From assembly GCA_963787005.1 (NCBI GenBank), contig CAWBBX010000101.1:1-64000 (forward strand): 64,000 nucleotides of DNA. The letters run 5' to 3'. Within the stretch, counting starts at the first letter, position 1. The number at the start of each line of letters is the position of its first letter. Source of the DNA: FEN-1297 sp963787005. Its GTDB lineage: Bacteria > Bacteroidota > Ignavibacteria > Ignavibacteriales > Ignavibacteriaceae. The notes under the pieces were generated by a model. The model was given only the letters and a program-made list of their open reading frames with translations. It was not told the DNA's origin and did no database searches. This document shows, one piece after another, positions 1 to 9,768 of this stretch. A program made the translations under genes and the position numbers.

Positions 1-1958
1 AAAATCTGCGCGGCGGAACTGATTATTCCCGCCAGCTTATTCAGATCTGCCGGCTTCTCTCCGCGTACACCCATTAAAATCCTGCCTGCTTTCGTTTCCT
101 CTATCATCTCCATAATATCTTCGCGTGAAATATAAGCCGAGCGTATTGCGGTATCCCCGAATACCTCCACGTACTTTCCCCCACTGCCGAACATTATCAT
201 CGGACCAAACGAGGGATCCCTGAATCCCCCTATCAATAGTTCGTGCTTCGGCCTGATGTAAGGCTGAATTATAAATTCCTCCAGCTTAATACCCCGCTCT
301 TCAAAGCTGTTCAATATTTCCATCTCGGCCGACATAAGTTCGAGGCGATTTTTAATATTGAGTTTTACCGCGTTCACCTCCGACTTATGTATCAGATCTT
401 TCGCGATACCCTTTATTACGACTGGATAAACAAAGCCGTCGGCCATTTTTTTAATATCCTCGTGCTTAACGAGATGAGCGTGCATTACAGGTATGCCGTA
501 GCTTTTTAACAGAACATCCACCGCCTTTTGAGAAAGAAATCCCGAATTTCTTCTAAAGATTTTTTCCGAGCGCGCGGGAGCGATGAACTGTCTGTCTTTT
601 TTTTTACCCGAGCCGAAAAGCATGTTAGATATAACTGCGGCAGGCTCCTCGGGATTCCTAAACAGCGGTTTCTTATAAAGAGATTCTTTCCTGTATTTCT
701 CCCAAAATTCAGGAAGCGGCATTACAACCTGGAAAACGGGCTTTTCGCTTTTTATGGAATTAATATTTTCAATTACTTCGAACGCCGGTACCATAACGGG
801 CTCCACGAATACTGAAATTACCGAATCAATCCCGGCGTCGTTCAATAAAATTTCCGTAACTTTTTTAAACTGATCTGCGGTACCGCCCGGCAGCAGGTCT
901 ACCGGATTCTTCACGCTCCCCTCGGGATGAACAATCTCCTTCAGCTTTGTTCGAGTTTCTTCACTTAGCTCGGCAAGTTTCAGCCCTTCTTTATCAATTG
1001 CGTCCGCCGCTAGTATTGCGGGACCTCCGGCGTTAGTTACAACGGCCGTTTTACCGCTTTTAGGTAAGGCAAAATTTTCAAATCCCTTGGAAGTATTGAA
1101 CAGCTCATTCAGATCATCAACCCTTATTATTCCAAACTGCTTCAATACGCCGCTAACAACCAAATCGCTGTGACCGATTGCGCCTGTGTGTGAAGAGGCT
1201 GCCTTCATTCCGCTTTGTGTTTTCCCGGCTTTCAGAACTATTACCGGCTTACTTATTTTATTCTCGATGAAATGCTTAATAAAACCTTCACCGTCGGTAA
1301 AGCTTTCCAGGTAAAACGTCATTGTCTTAATATTTTCATCTTCTTCCCAAAATGACAGAAGATCGTTCTCCGAAATGTCCGCTTTGTTCCCGACACTTAT
1401 AAAATGTCCGAATCTTATGTCGGAAATTCTAAGCGAATTTAGTACCGCTGCCCCGATGGCGCCGCTTTGGGATAAAAAGGCAGTCTTTCCTGCCAAAGGT
1501 TTTTCGGCAACAAAGGTGGCATTCAGCATAATGTTTTTAAAAGTTGAAATAACTCCCATGCAGTTCGGTCCGACAAGTCTTCCGCCCGCGGCTTTTACCT
1601 TTTCAGAAATAATCCGTTCCGCGTCGGCGCCGGCTTCCCCTATTTCCTTGAAACCGGCAGTAACCAGAACTATTGATTTCACTCCTTTTTTCAGCAGCTC
1701 ATCTATAGTTTCTTCAGCAAATTTTTTAGGTACAAGTACAATAGCAAGATCGACCGGCCGCGGTATTTCTTTTATTGATTTATAGCATTTATATCCCAGC
1801 AATTCTTCCGATTTGGGGTTAACGGGATACACGCTGCCATTGTAACCGTATTCTTTTATCGAACGAAGAAGTTCATAACCGATACTTTTTTCCTTGGATG
1901 ACGCACCGGGGATGCAAATAGAAGCAGGATAAAAAAAATTTAGCAATTCTGACTTCAT
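1..1958 (-). CDS. ADP-forming acyl-CoA synthetase (acetate-CoA ligase family), 3' end outside window
   Basis: The minus strand is open from an ATG at 1958 to the window edge (652 codons). It reads as a single-chain NDP-forming acyl-CoA synthetase, which converts an acyl-CoA, ADP and phosphate to the acid, CoA and ATP (or the reverse). Residues about 5-130 form the CoA-binding Rossmann domain. A succinyl-CoA-ligase-like flavodoxin region follows, with the phospho-histidine motif ASSHTGAIG. The C-terminal part is an ATP-grasp domain (start near AVDVLLKSYGIPV, later VVIKGIAKDLIHKSEV and IMFGSGGKYVEV). Family members have roughly 690-710 residues, so only the tail is missing. The gene is transcribed away from the kinase cluster and is separated from it by about 240 bp. 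The substrate is not predictable; no GNAT domain is seen in the visible part. Confidence 0.9.
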   Translation of the reverse strand, partial: MKSELLNFFYPASICIPGASSKEKSIGYELLRSIKEYGYNGSVYPVNPKSEELLGYKCYKSIKEIPRPVDLAIVLVPKKFAEETIDELLKKGVKSIVLVTAGFKEIGEAGADAERIISEKVKAAGGRLVGPNCMGVISTFKNIMLNATFVAEKPLAGKTAFLSQSGAIGAAVLNSLRISDIRFGHFISVGNKADISENDLLSFWEEDENIKTMTFYLESFTDGEGFIKHFIENKISKPVIVLKAGKTQSGMKAASSHTGAIGHSDLVVSGVLKQFGIIRVDDLNELFNTSKGFENFALPKSGKTAVVTNAGGPAILAADAIDKEGLKLAELSEETRTKLKEIVHPEGSVKNPVDLLPGGTADQFKKVTEILLNDAGIDSVISVFVEPVMVPAFEVIENINSIKSEKPVFQVVMPLPEFWEKYRKESLYKKPLFRNPEEPAAVISNMLFGSGKKKDRQFIAPARSEKIFRRNSGFLSQKAVDVLLKSYGIPVMHAHLVKHEDIKKMADGFVYPVVIKGIAKDLIHKSEVNAVKLNIKNRLELMSAEMEILNSFEERGIKLEEFIIQPYIRPKHELLIGGFRDPSFGPMIMFGSGGKYVEVFGDTAIRSAYISREDIMEMIEETKAGRILMGVRGEKPADLNKLAGIISSAAQI

Positions 1959-2197
1959 AATCGATTTCCCCTTCACAAAATATTTTGGAACCATATAATA
2001 ATAATACGTGAAATATACGGTAAAAGTAGCTATTTTATAATAAGAATGTGGAATTCTGTTGTAGCGTTAAGATTATAAAAGTAAATTGCGCAGCAGAGTT
2101 TATGATCTGATATAAAATAATTTAGATGGACCATAGTTTAGACGGTAGAACTTTTGAGTAATCTTAAAATACATATACTAACCAGGGGAATTCAATA

Positions 2198-3856
2198 ATG
2201 CTGTTTTGGTACATATTTGCCGCGTACATTATAATTAATTCCGCACTGGGCATAATAATTTTTCTCAAGTCGAAGAGAAGTATAACCGGCTTATTTTATT
2301 TGATATGTATTTTCTTCCTTCTTTGTTTCGGAGCGGCCGGATTCTTAATGAAGGCGAATATCAGTCCGGAATTGCGAGATATTCTGGAGAAGATCATTGT
2401 GTTTCTCTTTTCCGTTTTTCCTTTTCTGTTCATGCACTTCATTATTGTTTTTGTAGGACGCTACAATATTCTTAAGTCGAAACTTATAATAACTTCAATA
2501 TATTTTACCGGGCTTTTCAGCTATACACTTGTTCTACTCGGCCTTATTTCAAAGCCGTATTTCCCGGGAGGAGGACTCACTCCGAGCGGGTACATTTTTT
2601 ATATAACATGGATGTCGATATTTTTCAGCATCGGAGTTGCGCAGATTTATTCTTTGTATTCCGGTTTCTCCGACCGCGGGGTGAAGTCTAATTTAATACT
2701 TACGGGCTTCGTTCTTCTTCTCTTAATACTGCCCGGGCCGTTTACAGAATCGATATTCAGCACATTCTCAGGCCATTGGATGATTTGGTATCTGCTTGTA
2801 TCTATTCTCGCTTTGATGATATCCGTCTATTTTATATTCAGGCACAAAACAATAGTTACTCTTTACGATGCCGTGAAAATGACTCTCTCGGTAATGAACG
2901 ATATAATAATAAAAACCGACGAGAGCCTGAAAATTGAGATGGTGCGGGGCGCGATAAAACCGCTGCTCGGTTATGATGAAAAGGATCTTCCGGGCAGATA
3001 CTTAAACGAGATACTAGCCCAGGAAGATTATCTGGAAGCTTACAGAAGATACGCTTTCCTCAATAAGATGAAGGAAGGTTATTTTGATGTTGACGTAATT
3101 AAAAAGAACGGGGAGCTGCAGCCCATAAACTTTTCGTTCACACCTGTTTATGAAAACGATGAGATCATAAGCTTTGTCTGCGTTGGAAGGGATAATACAT
3201 TCCACAAAAAATCGGAAGCAAAAATAAAAGCCGCGCTGGAGGAGAAGGAAATTCTGCTCAAAGAGATCCACCACAGGGTAAAAAACAATCTTCAAATAAT
3301 ATCCTCAATGCTTTACTTTCAAACACAGCAAATACAGGACGAGTCGACCTTGCAGATTTTTCTCGAAGGACAGAACAGGATTAAAACCCTGGCTCTAATA
3401 CACGAGAAACTCTATCAGTCCGACGACCTGATAAATATAAACATTCAGGAGTACATCAAATCACTTGCCGATTCGCTGCTGCGCTCCTACGGCGTGGCGA
3501 TCGACCGTATTCAGCTTACCACCGATATAAAAGAAGTAAATCTAAGCGTTGAAACCTGCATAACTCTGGGACTAATTGTAAACGAACTGCTTTCTAATTC
3601 CCTAAAGTACGCTTTCCCCGATAAGCAAAAAGGCAATATTTATATATCCTTGGAGCCTCTGGAGGGCAACGAATTTAGGGTTACGGTTAGGGACAACGGA
3701 ATAGGTCTGCCCGAGGATTTTAGATCCGAAGATTCCAATACCCTCGGTCTTCAGCTGGTTAAAAGTCTGGTTAATCAGCTGCGCGGTAAATTAGACTTTG
3801 AAAATTCCGGGGGAACCGTTTTCAGTATTGAGTTCAAAGATTCCGGCGACTCATAA
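2198..3856 (+). CDS. Membrane sensor histidine kinase, 7TM + PAS + HisKA_2
   Basis: A 552-residue sensor kinase. Residues 1-215 hold about seven hydrophobic segments, a 7TM sensor module. A PAS domain follows (about 225-335), then a HisKA_2-type dimerisation domain (PF07568 style) with EIHHRVKNNLQIISSML, and a C-terminal ATPase with NELLSNSLKYAF (N box) and DNGIGLPEDF (G1). HisKA_2 kinases commonly feed orphan or output-less regulators. No response regulator is adjacent. The membrane half is clearly paralogous to that of the kinase at 9769 (shared FTGFVLLLLIxPGPF and VSIYFIFRH-type segments). The ATG at 2198 follows a purine-rich AGGGGAA about 10 bases upstream. Confidence 0.93.
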   Translation: MLFWYIFAAYIIINSALGIIIFLKSKRSITGLFYLICIFFLLCFGAAGFLMKANISPELRDILEKIIVFLFSVFPFLFMHFIIVFVGRYNILKSKLIITSIYFTGLFSYTLVLLGLISKPYFPGGGLTPSGYIFYITWMSIFFSIGVAQIYSLYSGFSDRGVKSNLILTGFVLLLLILPGPFTESIFSTFSGHWMIWYLLVSILALMISVYFIFRHKTIVTLYDAVKMTLSVMNDIIIKTDESLKIEMVRGAIKPLLGYDEKDLPGRYLNEILAQEDYLEAYRRYAFLNKMKEGYFDVDVIKKNGELQPINFSFTPVYENDEIISFVCVGRDNTFHKKSEAKIKAALEEKEILLKEIHHRVKNNLQIISSMLYFQTQQIQDESTLQIFLEGQNRIKTLALIHEKLYQSDDLININIQEYIKSLADSLLRSYGVAIDRIQLTTDIKEVNLSVETCITLGLIVNELLSNSLKYAFPDKQKGNIYISLEPLEGNEFRVTVRDNGIGLPEDFRSEDSNTLGLQLVKSLVNQLRGKLDFENSGGTVFSIEFKDSGDS

Positions 3857-3966
3857 CAATCATCAAAAGAATTAAACTGATAGATAAAAACAAAATCGTT
3901 TTAATTCGTTTACATTTTATAAATTATTCGACCGCGAAGAAACCATCAATAAATTAAATTTTTTAT

Positions 3967-6900
3967 ATGCGTTATAACAAAACGACAAAAGCCGAGCTTA
4001 TTGAAGAGATAAAAAAACTAAAGCGGGAATTGTCGAGGGCCGTGCATTCGAAAGCCGGGGAGAAGGGCTTTCGAAAAGAATCACTTGAAAGCGATAAGAA
4101 ATACCATCATCTTTTTAATATAGGATCTGATCCGCATATTCTCATCGCGAATAAAGACGGGCAAATCCTCGACGCCAATCTAGCGGCTTCTAAACTTTAC
4201 GGATATACTCTTAAGGAACTTGTGAGATTGAAAAACACGGATCTTTCGGCCGAGCCGAAGGACACGCGCAGAGCTACATTAAACAGGCTTTTATCCGTAC
4301 CTATAAGATTTCACAAGACGAAAGACGGAATGATATTTCCCGTTGAGATAACCGCGAGCCATTTTATATGGAACGGTACGCCGGTTCATCTTGCTTCAAT
4401 AAGGGATATAAGCGATAAATACAACTCGCGGCTGAAGATTGAAGAACAAAACGCCTTCCTGCAAAAAGTAATAGACTCAAGCCCGAACTTTATATACGTA
4501 AAAGACCTTCAGGGCCGTATCATGCTGGCTAATCAGTCTATTTCACATTTTATAGGTAAACGCATAAAAAGCATTGTTGGGAAAAAGGAAATAAGCCCGG
4601 CATCAAACGTTTATCTCGGCAGAGCGGCAAATAAGGAAGATTCCTCCCTACTGCAGGGTAAAATGGATAGAATCCAGAAGGAAGAAGCATTTAAGGACAG
4701 CCGCGGAATAACACGCTGGTTTTATACCTTTAAGACACCGATCAAAAATTCCGAAGGCTGTATTCAAAATTTAATATCTATTAGCATAGATATTTCTGAG
4801 CGGAAAAAGATCGAGAACGCCGCCGTCGAAAGAGAGACAAATTATAAGTCACTGATCGAAGCTTCGCTGGACGCTATATACGTACTTCAGAGAAAGAGAT
4901 TGATCCTGGTTAATCCTGCTTGGGAAAAGCTATTCGGGTATTCATCCGAAGAGGCAACTTCTAAAGAATATAACGTGATGAAAATTGTGGCGCCCGAAAG
5001 TAAAAAAATGATAAAGGACAAGTTCAGCAGGATGAAAAATTCGCATCCTATGAGCTCGAGGTACGAAATGAAGGCGTTGTCTAAAGACGGCAGGAAGCTC
5101 GATCTTGAAGTGAGTGTATCCAGAATTAAATGGAACGGAAGTAGCGCGTTCCAGGGTATCTACCGTGATATATCGGAAAGGAAAAGGACCGAAGAAGCTT
5201 TAAGAAGAGAAGCGTTTATTTTCAACAACCTTTACGATGCCGTTATCATTACAGATTCTCAGGGTCAGATCCTCAACTGGAATACTTCCGCCACTAAGAT
5301 GTACGGCTACGATAAAGAGGAAGTAATCGATAAATATTTCGATATACTCACCAGGGAAGACGGCATCAGGGTTATGAACGAAATACTCTCTGCCGTAGCG
5401 CAAAAAGGCCGCTGGTCCGGCGAAACGAGATTCATTAGGAAAGACGGCACCAGGGGAATAGCGGAGACAATTGTTTTCCCGTTCAGGGATAGGAACGGAG
5501 AGGAGATTGCTCTGGTCGGTGTCAACAGGGATATTACCGAAAGAAAAACCGCGGAGGCGGCACTTCGCGAATCAGAGAATAAATTCAGGAAGATCGCCGA
5601 AAATTATTTGGTCGGAATTTATCTAATTCAGGACAATATTTTTAAATACGTTAATCACCGTCTCGCTGAGATGTTCGAATATACGGACGAAGAGCTGATT
5701 GATAAGAAGGGCCCGGACGACCTGGTTTATAAGGACTCGATCGAATTCGTTCAAAACAATATCAGGAAAAGACTCGAAGGTGAGCTGGATTCAATTCATT
5801 ACGAATTCAGGGGCGTAACAAAAAGCAATAAAATAATAGAAGTGGAAGTGTTCGGCTCGCGCAGTATATACATGGGAAGGCCGGCAATTGTAGGAACCGT
5901 ACTGGAAATTACCGAACGAAAAAGGGTAGAGCAGATAATAAAGGATTCCGAGTACAAATACAGAACCCTTGTAGAAAGCGCCAACGACGCCATATTGATA
6001 GCCGACGCTTCTTCCGGCAAGATAATAGAAGCCAATAAAAAAGCAGAGAAGCTATTAGGCAGGAAACGCGACGAGATAATCGGAATGCACCAAAAAGATA
6101 TTCATCCCGAAACACCTGACGGATTTTACCTGGACAAATTCAAGGAAGCCGCCGAAAATATAGGAGGCTATCTGAATAAAGATGTCTACGTAAAGCATAA
6201 GAACGGTAAGCTTACTCCCGTAGAGGTCAGCAACAGTGTATTTACTATGGGAAACAGCAAGCTGGTGCAGGGAATCTTCCGCGATATCAGTGAAAGAATA
6301 GAAGCCGAGGGAATGATAAGAAAACTCTCGCGCGCTGTTGAACAAAGTCCAAATTCAATTGTTATTACCGGCCTGAAAGGCAATATAGAATACATTAATC
6401 CCAGGTTCACCGATTTGACGGGATATACATGGAACGAAGCGATAGGAAAGAACCCGAGAATCCTTAAATCAGGTTATACGGAAAAGGAAGAGTACGAAAA
6501 TCTCTGGGAATCAATTTCATCCGGCAATACATGGAGAGGCGAGTTTCATAATAAAAAGAAGAACGGCGAGCTTTACTGGGAATCGGCATCCATCTCGCCT
6601 ATTATCAATCATCGCGGAGAGATAACACACTACCTCGCTATTAAAGAGGATATCACCGAGAAAAAAATTATTGAAGAGGAGTTGAGAGTGGCTAAGGATA
6701 AGGCGGAGGAGTCTGACAGGCTGAAGTCGGAATTTCTCGCTCAAATGTCTCACGAAATCCGCTCGCCTCTAAATGTTATCTTAAGCTTCAATTCTTTTCT
6801 TAAGACGGAGCTTGAACAAAACGTAAGCGAGGAGCTGGTAGATTCTTTCGCATCCATAGATTCCGCCGGGAAAAGACTTCTGAGAACAATAGACATGATT

Positions 6901-7398
6901 CTTAATATGGCGGCGCTCCAGAGCGGGTACATCGATATAAAACCGCAGCGCGTGAATCTTCCCGCCATTATAGAAGGATTAATAAAAGAATTCGAGCAGC
7001 ACGTTGTAAACAAAAGTCTAAACATTTCGTTCCGCAAAGAATCCGAAGAGAACATTATTAATACCGATGATTATATTGTTACGGAGATCTTTCAGAATCT
7101 CATCGGCAACGCGGTTAAGTATACGGAAAAGGGTAAGGTCGATATCCGGATCTATGAGAATAAATCAAAAAATATCTGCGTGGATATTTCCGATACCGGC
7201 ATCGGTATTTCGAAGAAGTACTTACCGAAACTCTTTCTTCCCTTTTCGCAGGAGGAAAGCGGTTATTCTCGAAGTTTTGAAGGCAACGGACTCGGGCTTG
7301 CCCTCGTAAAAAATTATATCTCGCTAATTAACGCCGAGATAAAAGTAAAGAGTGAGAAAGGCAGGGGATCTACATTTACGGTGATATTTAAAAATTAA
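3967..7398 (+). CDS. Soluble multi-PAS sensor histidine kinase
   Basis: An 1143-residue cytoplasmic kinase with no membrane segment. A short basic coiled coil (1-40) precedes seven consecutive PAS units: approximately 45-150, 160-280, 290-410, 415-535, 540-655, 665-780 and 785-905. Each ends in a PAC-type I-x-RDISERK signature. A classical HisKA domain follows, with phospho-acceptor histidine in FLAQMSHEIRSPLN, then a HATPase_c domain with NLIGNAVKYT, DTGIGIS and GNGLGLALV. No receiver is present, so it must signal to an unlinked regulator. The seventh PAS, HisKA and ATPase closely match the C-terminal half of the kinase at 9769. It starts 110 bp after the upstream kinase. Confidence 0.95.
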   Translation: MRYNKTTKAELIEEIKKLKRELSRAVHSKAGEKGFRKESLESDKKYHHLFNIGSDPHILIANKDGQILDANLAASKLYGYTLKELVRLKNTDLSAEPKDTRRATLNRLLSVPIRFHKTKDGMIFPVEITASHFIWNGTPVHLASIRDISDKYNSRLKIEEQNAFLQKVIDSSPNFIYVKDLQGRIMLANQSISHFIGKRIKSIVGKKEISPASNVYLGRAANKEDSSLLQGKMDRIQKEEAFKDSRGITRWFYTFKTPIKNSEGCIQNLISISIDISERKKIENAAVERETNYKSLIEASLDAIYVLQRKRLILVNPAWEKLFGYSSEEATSKEYNVMKIVAPESKKMIKDKFSRMKNSHPMSSRYEMKALSKDGRKLDLEVSVSRIKWNGSSAFQGIYRDISERKRTEEALRREAFIFNNLYDAVIITDSQGQILNWNTSATKMYGYDKEEVIDKYFDILTREDGIRVMNEILSAVAQKGRWSGETRFIRKDGTRGIAETIVFPFRDRNGEEIALVGVNRDITERKTAEAALRESENKFRKIAENYLVGIYLIQDNIFKYVNHRLAEMFEYTDEELIDKKGPDDLVYKDSIEFVQNNIRKRLEGELDSIHYEFRGVTKSNKIIEVEVFGSRSIYMGRPAIVGTVLEITERKRVEQIIKDSEYKYRTLVESANDAILIADASSGKIIEANKKAEKLLGRKRDEIIGMHQKDIHPETPDGFYLDKFKEAAENIGGYLNKDVYVKHKNGKLTPVEVSNSVFTMGNSKLVQGIFRDISERIEAEGMIRKLSRAVEQSPNSIVITGLKGNIEYINPRFTDLTGYTWNEAIGKNPRILKSGYTEKEEYENLWESISSGNTWRGEFHNKKKNGELYWESASISPIINHRGEITHYLAIKEDITEKKIIEEELRVAKDKAEESDRLKSEFLAQMSHEIRSPLNVILSFNSFLKTELEQNVSEELVDSFASIDSAGKRLLRTIDMILNMAALQSGYIDIKPQRVNLPAIIEGLIKEFEQHVVNKSLNISFRKESEENIINTDDYIVTEIFQNLIGNAVKYTEKGKVDIRIYENKSKNICVDISDTGIGISKKYLPKLFLPFSQEESGYSRSFEGNGLGLALVKNYISLINAEIKVKSEKGRGSTFTVIFKN

Positions 7399-7426
7399 CG
7401 CTTCAGGAGGTAGTAAGACGTCTGAA

Positions 7427-8929
7427 GTGTGCAAACTAAAATTTTTATTAATGAGTAAAGAAAATAATTCGACAAAAAAGGAACCACTGCTGGATATGCC
7501 CGCAGAAGAGTTTCGTAAATACGGTCATCAGCTTATTGACTGGGCAGCCGACTATCTCGCCGGCATAGAATCACTTCCGGTTTTACCGAATGTAAAGCCC
7601 GGCGAAATAAAAAGCATGCTGCCGGCCTCTCCCCCTTCCTCCGGCGAAAGCATGAAAGAAATCATATCGGATCTCGATAAAATTATAATGAAGGGCATAA
7701 CTCACTGGAACCATCCGAAGTTTATGGCTTACTTCAATTCAACATCGAGCGGGCCCGGTATTCTTGCAGAACTTGTTTCGGCATCGCTTAACGTAAACGG
7801 CATGCTCTGGAAAACATCTCCGTCCGCCACGGAGCTGGAAGAAGTGACTTTGAACTGGTTCCGGGAAATGCTCCAGCTGCCCCCGGATTTTTGGGGCATT
7901 ATTTATGATACCGCTTCGGTAAGCACCATGCACGCCGTCGCCGCCGCTCGGGAAAATATCTCTTCGCTTAATATAAGAGAGCTCGGCATGTCCGGGCGCC
8001 GGGATATGCCCCAGCTCCGTCTTTATACTTCCGAACATTCTCATTCTTCGATAGAGAAAGCCGCGGTAACTTTGGGCATCGGCCTTGATGGAGTAAGAAA
8101 AATACCCGTCGATGAAAATTTTAAGATGATTCCTTCGGAACTCGCGAAAGCGATAGAGGAGGACAAAGTTGCAGGTATACTTCCCTTCTGCGCCGTGGCA
8201 ACCGTTGGTACAACTTCCACTACCAGCATCGACCCGGTGGACGAGATCGCAGATATCTGCAGGAAAGAAAATATATGGCTGCACGTAGACGCCGCGTACG
8301 GAGGCACGGCCGCCCTTCTTCCCGAAATGAGGTGTATTTTAAATGGTATTGAGAAAGCAGATTCAATCGTGGTTAATCCGCACAAATGGATGTTTACCCC
8401 GATCGATCTGAGCATCTTCTTCACCAACAAGCCCGACGTTCTTAAGCAGGCATTCAGCATAGTGCCGGAATATCTTAAAACATCGGAAGACAGCGTAGTG
8501 AAAAATTATATGGACTACGGCGTACAGCTCGGCAGAAGGTTCAGGTCCCTGAAGCTTTGGTTTATCATCCGCTACTTCGGTACGGAAGGAATAAGAGAAA
8601 GGATAAGAAATCATATTAGGATGAGTGGTGAGTTCGCGGAATGGGTAGACAATAATCCCGTCCTGGAAAGATGCGCGCCCGCCCCGCTCAGCACAGTTTG
8701 CTTCAGAGCGAAACCTGAAGGTATTGAAGATGAAGACAAGCTTAATGCGCTGAACGAAAAACTTATGAACAGCATTAATTCAACGGGCAGTTTATTTCTT
8801 ACACACACAAAACTGAACGGGAAGTTTGTAATCAGGCTTGTAATTGCGAGCATACGAATGAGCGACCGCCACGTAGAAGAAGCCAGGCAAATAATTACGG
8901 ATAAGCTTACGGAAATCTTGGACCGCTGA
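7427..8929 (+). CDS. PLP-dependent aromatic amino acid decarboxylase (group II)
   Basis: A member of the group II pyridoxal-phosphate decarboxylases (aromatic-L-amino-acid / tryptophan / tyrosine decarboxylase type), which release CO2 from an aromatic amino acid to give an arylamine such as tryptamine or phenethylamine. It shows the family start DMPAEEFRKYGHQLIDW, the PLP-contacting HVDAAYGGT and the Schiff-base lysine in NPHKWM at about residue 320. The length (about 500) is standard. The first possible start is GTG 7427, 16 bases after AGGAGG; an ATG at 7451 giving MSKENNSTKK is an equally good start. It sits between two sensor kinases and upstream of marC-like 8959; substrate specificity cannot be read from sequence. 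Confidence 0.92.
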   Translation: MCKLKFLLMSKENNSTKKEPLLDMPAEEFRKYGHQLIDWAADYLAGIESLPVLPNVKPGEIKSMLPASPPSSGESMKEIISDLDKIIMKGITHWNHPKFMAYFNSTSSGPGILAELVSASLNVNGMLWKTSPSATELEEVTLNWFREMLQLPPDFWGIIYDTASVSTMHAVAAARENISSLNIRELGMSGRRDMPQLRLYTSEHSHSSIEKAAVTLGIGLDGVRKIPVDENFKMIPSELAKAIEEDKVAGILPFCAVATVGTTSTTSIDPVDEIADICRKENIWLHVDAAYGGTAALLPEMRCILNGIEKADSIVVNPHKWMFTPIDLSIFFTNKPDVLKQAFSIVPEYLKTSEDSVVKNYMDYGVQLGRRFRSLKLWFIIRYFGTEGIRERIRNHIRMSGEFAEWVDNNPVLERCAPAPLSTVCFRAKPEGIEDEDKLNALNEKLMNSINSTGSLFLTHTKLNGKFVIRLVIASIRMSDRHVEEARQIITDKLTEILDR

Positions 8930-8958
8930 GGAATATCGATTAAATACTTAGTTTAATT

Positions 8959-9615
8959 TTGAAAGCCATAATTTTGGATAGACTTTTTGAGTTCGGCCTG
9001 CTCGCATTTACTTCAATATTCACGATGGTAAACCCTCTCGGGGTTATCCCGGTTTATACTTCAATGACAGCCGAACTAAGCTCCGTAGAGGCAAGGCGTG
9101 TCGCAGTTAAAGCCGTAATTACCGCAGCGTTAACCTTACTTCTTTTTGCGTTCTCGGGAAGATTTATTTTCGGGTTCTTTCAGATCTCGGTCAACGGTCT
9201 GCGCGTAGTAGGAGGTATTATCTTCTTCATGGCGGGGTACGATATGCTTCAGGCGCGGTTAATCAGGACAAAGTCGGATGATGAAACGCCGACCGAGTTC
9301 GGCAACGATATCGCCATTACTCCCCTGGCCATCCCTCTTATCTGCGGCCCCGGCGCAATTACCGCCGCAATAGTAATGATGAACGACGCGCATATCATCG
9401 TTCAAAAAATTCTTCTCACCGGCGTAATTATCCTGGTGCTGGCTATTACTTTGGCTCTTCTGCTGAGCGCCAGGAAAGTAATGAAATTCCTCGGAGACAG
9501 CGGCAACAAAGTATTGATGAGAATTATGGGGTTGATAGTGATGGTTATCGCGGTTGAATTTCTTTTCAGCGGCCTGACTCCGATTGTCAGGGATATGCTC
9601 ATGCTGAAATCATAG
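8959..9615 (+). CDS. MarC family inner-membrane protein
   Basis: A 218-residue integral membrane protein of the MarC/UPF0056 family, with about six transmembrane segments. Family signatures visible are FTSIFTMVNPLGVIPVY near the N terminus and ITPLAIPLICGPGAITAA in the middle. The role of the family is not settled; the early link to multiple antibiotic resistance in Escherichia coli was not upheld. It begins with TTG, 29 bp after the decarboxylase stop, so the two genes are probably co-transcribed. A function in moving a small molecule or amine made by the decarboxylase would be speculation. Confidence 0.9.
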   Translation: MKAIILDRLFEFGLLAFTSIFTMVNPLGVIPVYTSMTAELSSVEARRVAVKAVITAALTLLLFAFSGRFIFGFFQISVNGLRVVGGIIFFMAGYDMLQARLIRTKSDDETPTEFGNDIAITPLAIPLICGPGAITAAIVMMNDAHIIVQKILLTGVIILVLAITLALLLSARKVMKFLGDSGNKVLMRIMGLIVMVIAVEFLFSGLTPIVRDMLMLKS

Positions 9616-9768
9616 AGCCGGAATCAATAAATCTTCGGAAACCGCACTTTTTCCTGCCCTTTCTTCTAATATTTTCTTAAAAATATCCGATAATGGAATA
9701 ACTTCAAACCGGTTATGATAATAGAAGTTGCGGTAAAAGCTTACTGAAACATCCCCGGACGGAAAAAA

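Noticed and set aside
7739..8284. 181-codon open frame on the minus strand
   Set aside because: Antisense shadow of the decarboxylase gene; no family resemblance or ribosome site.
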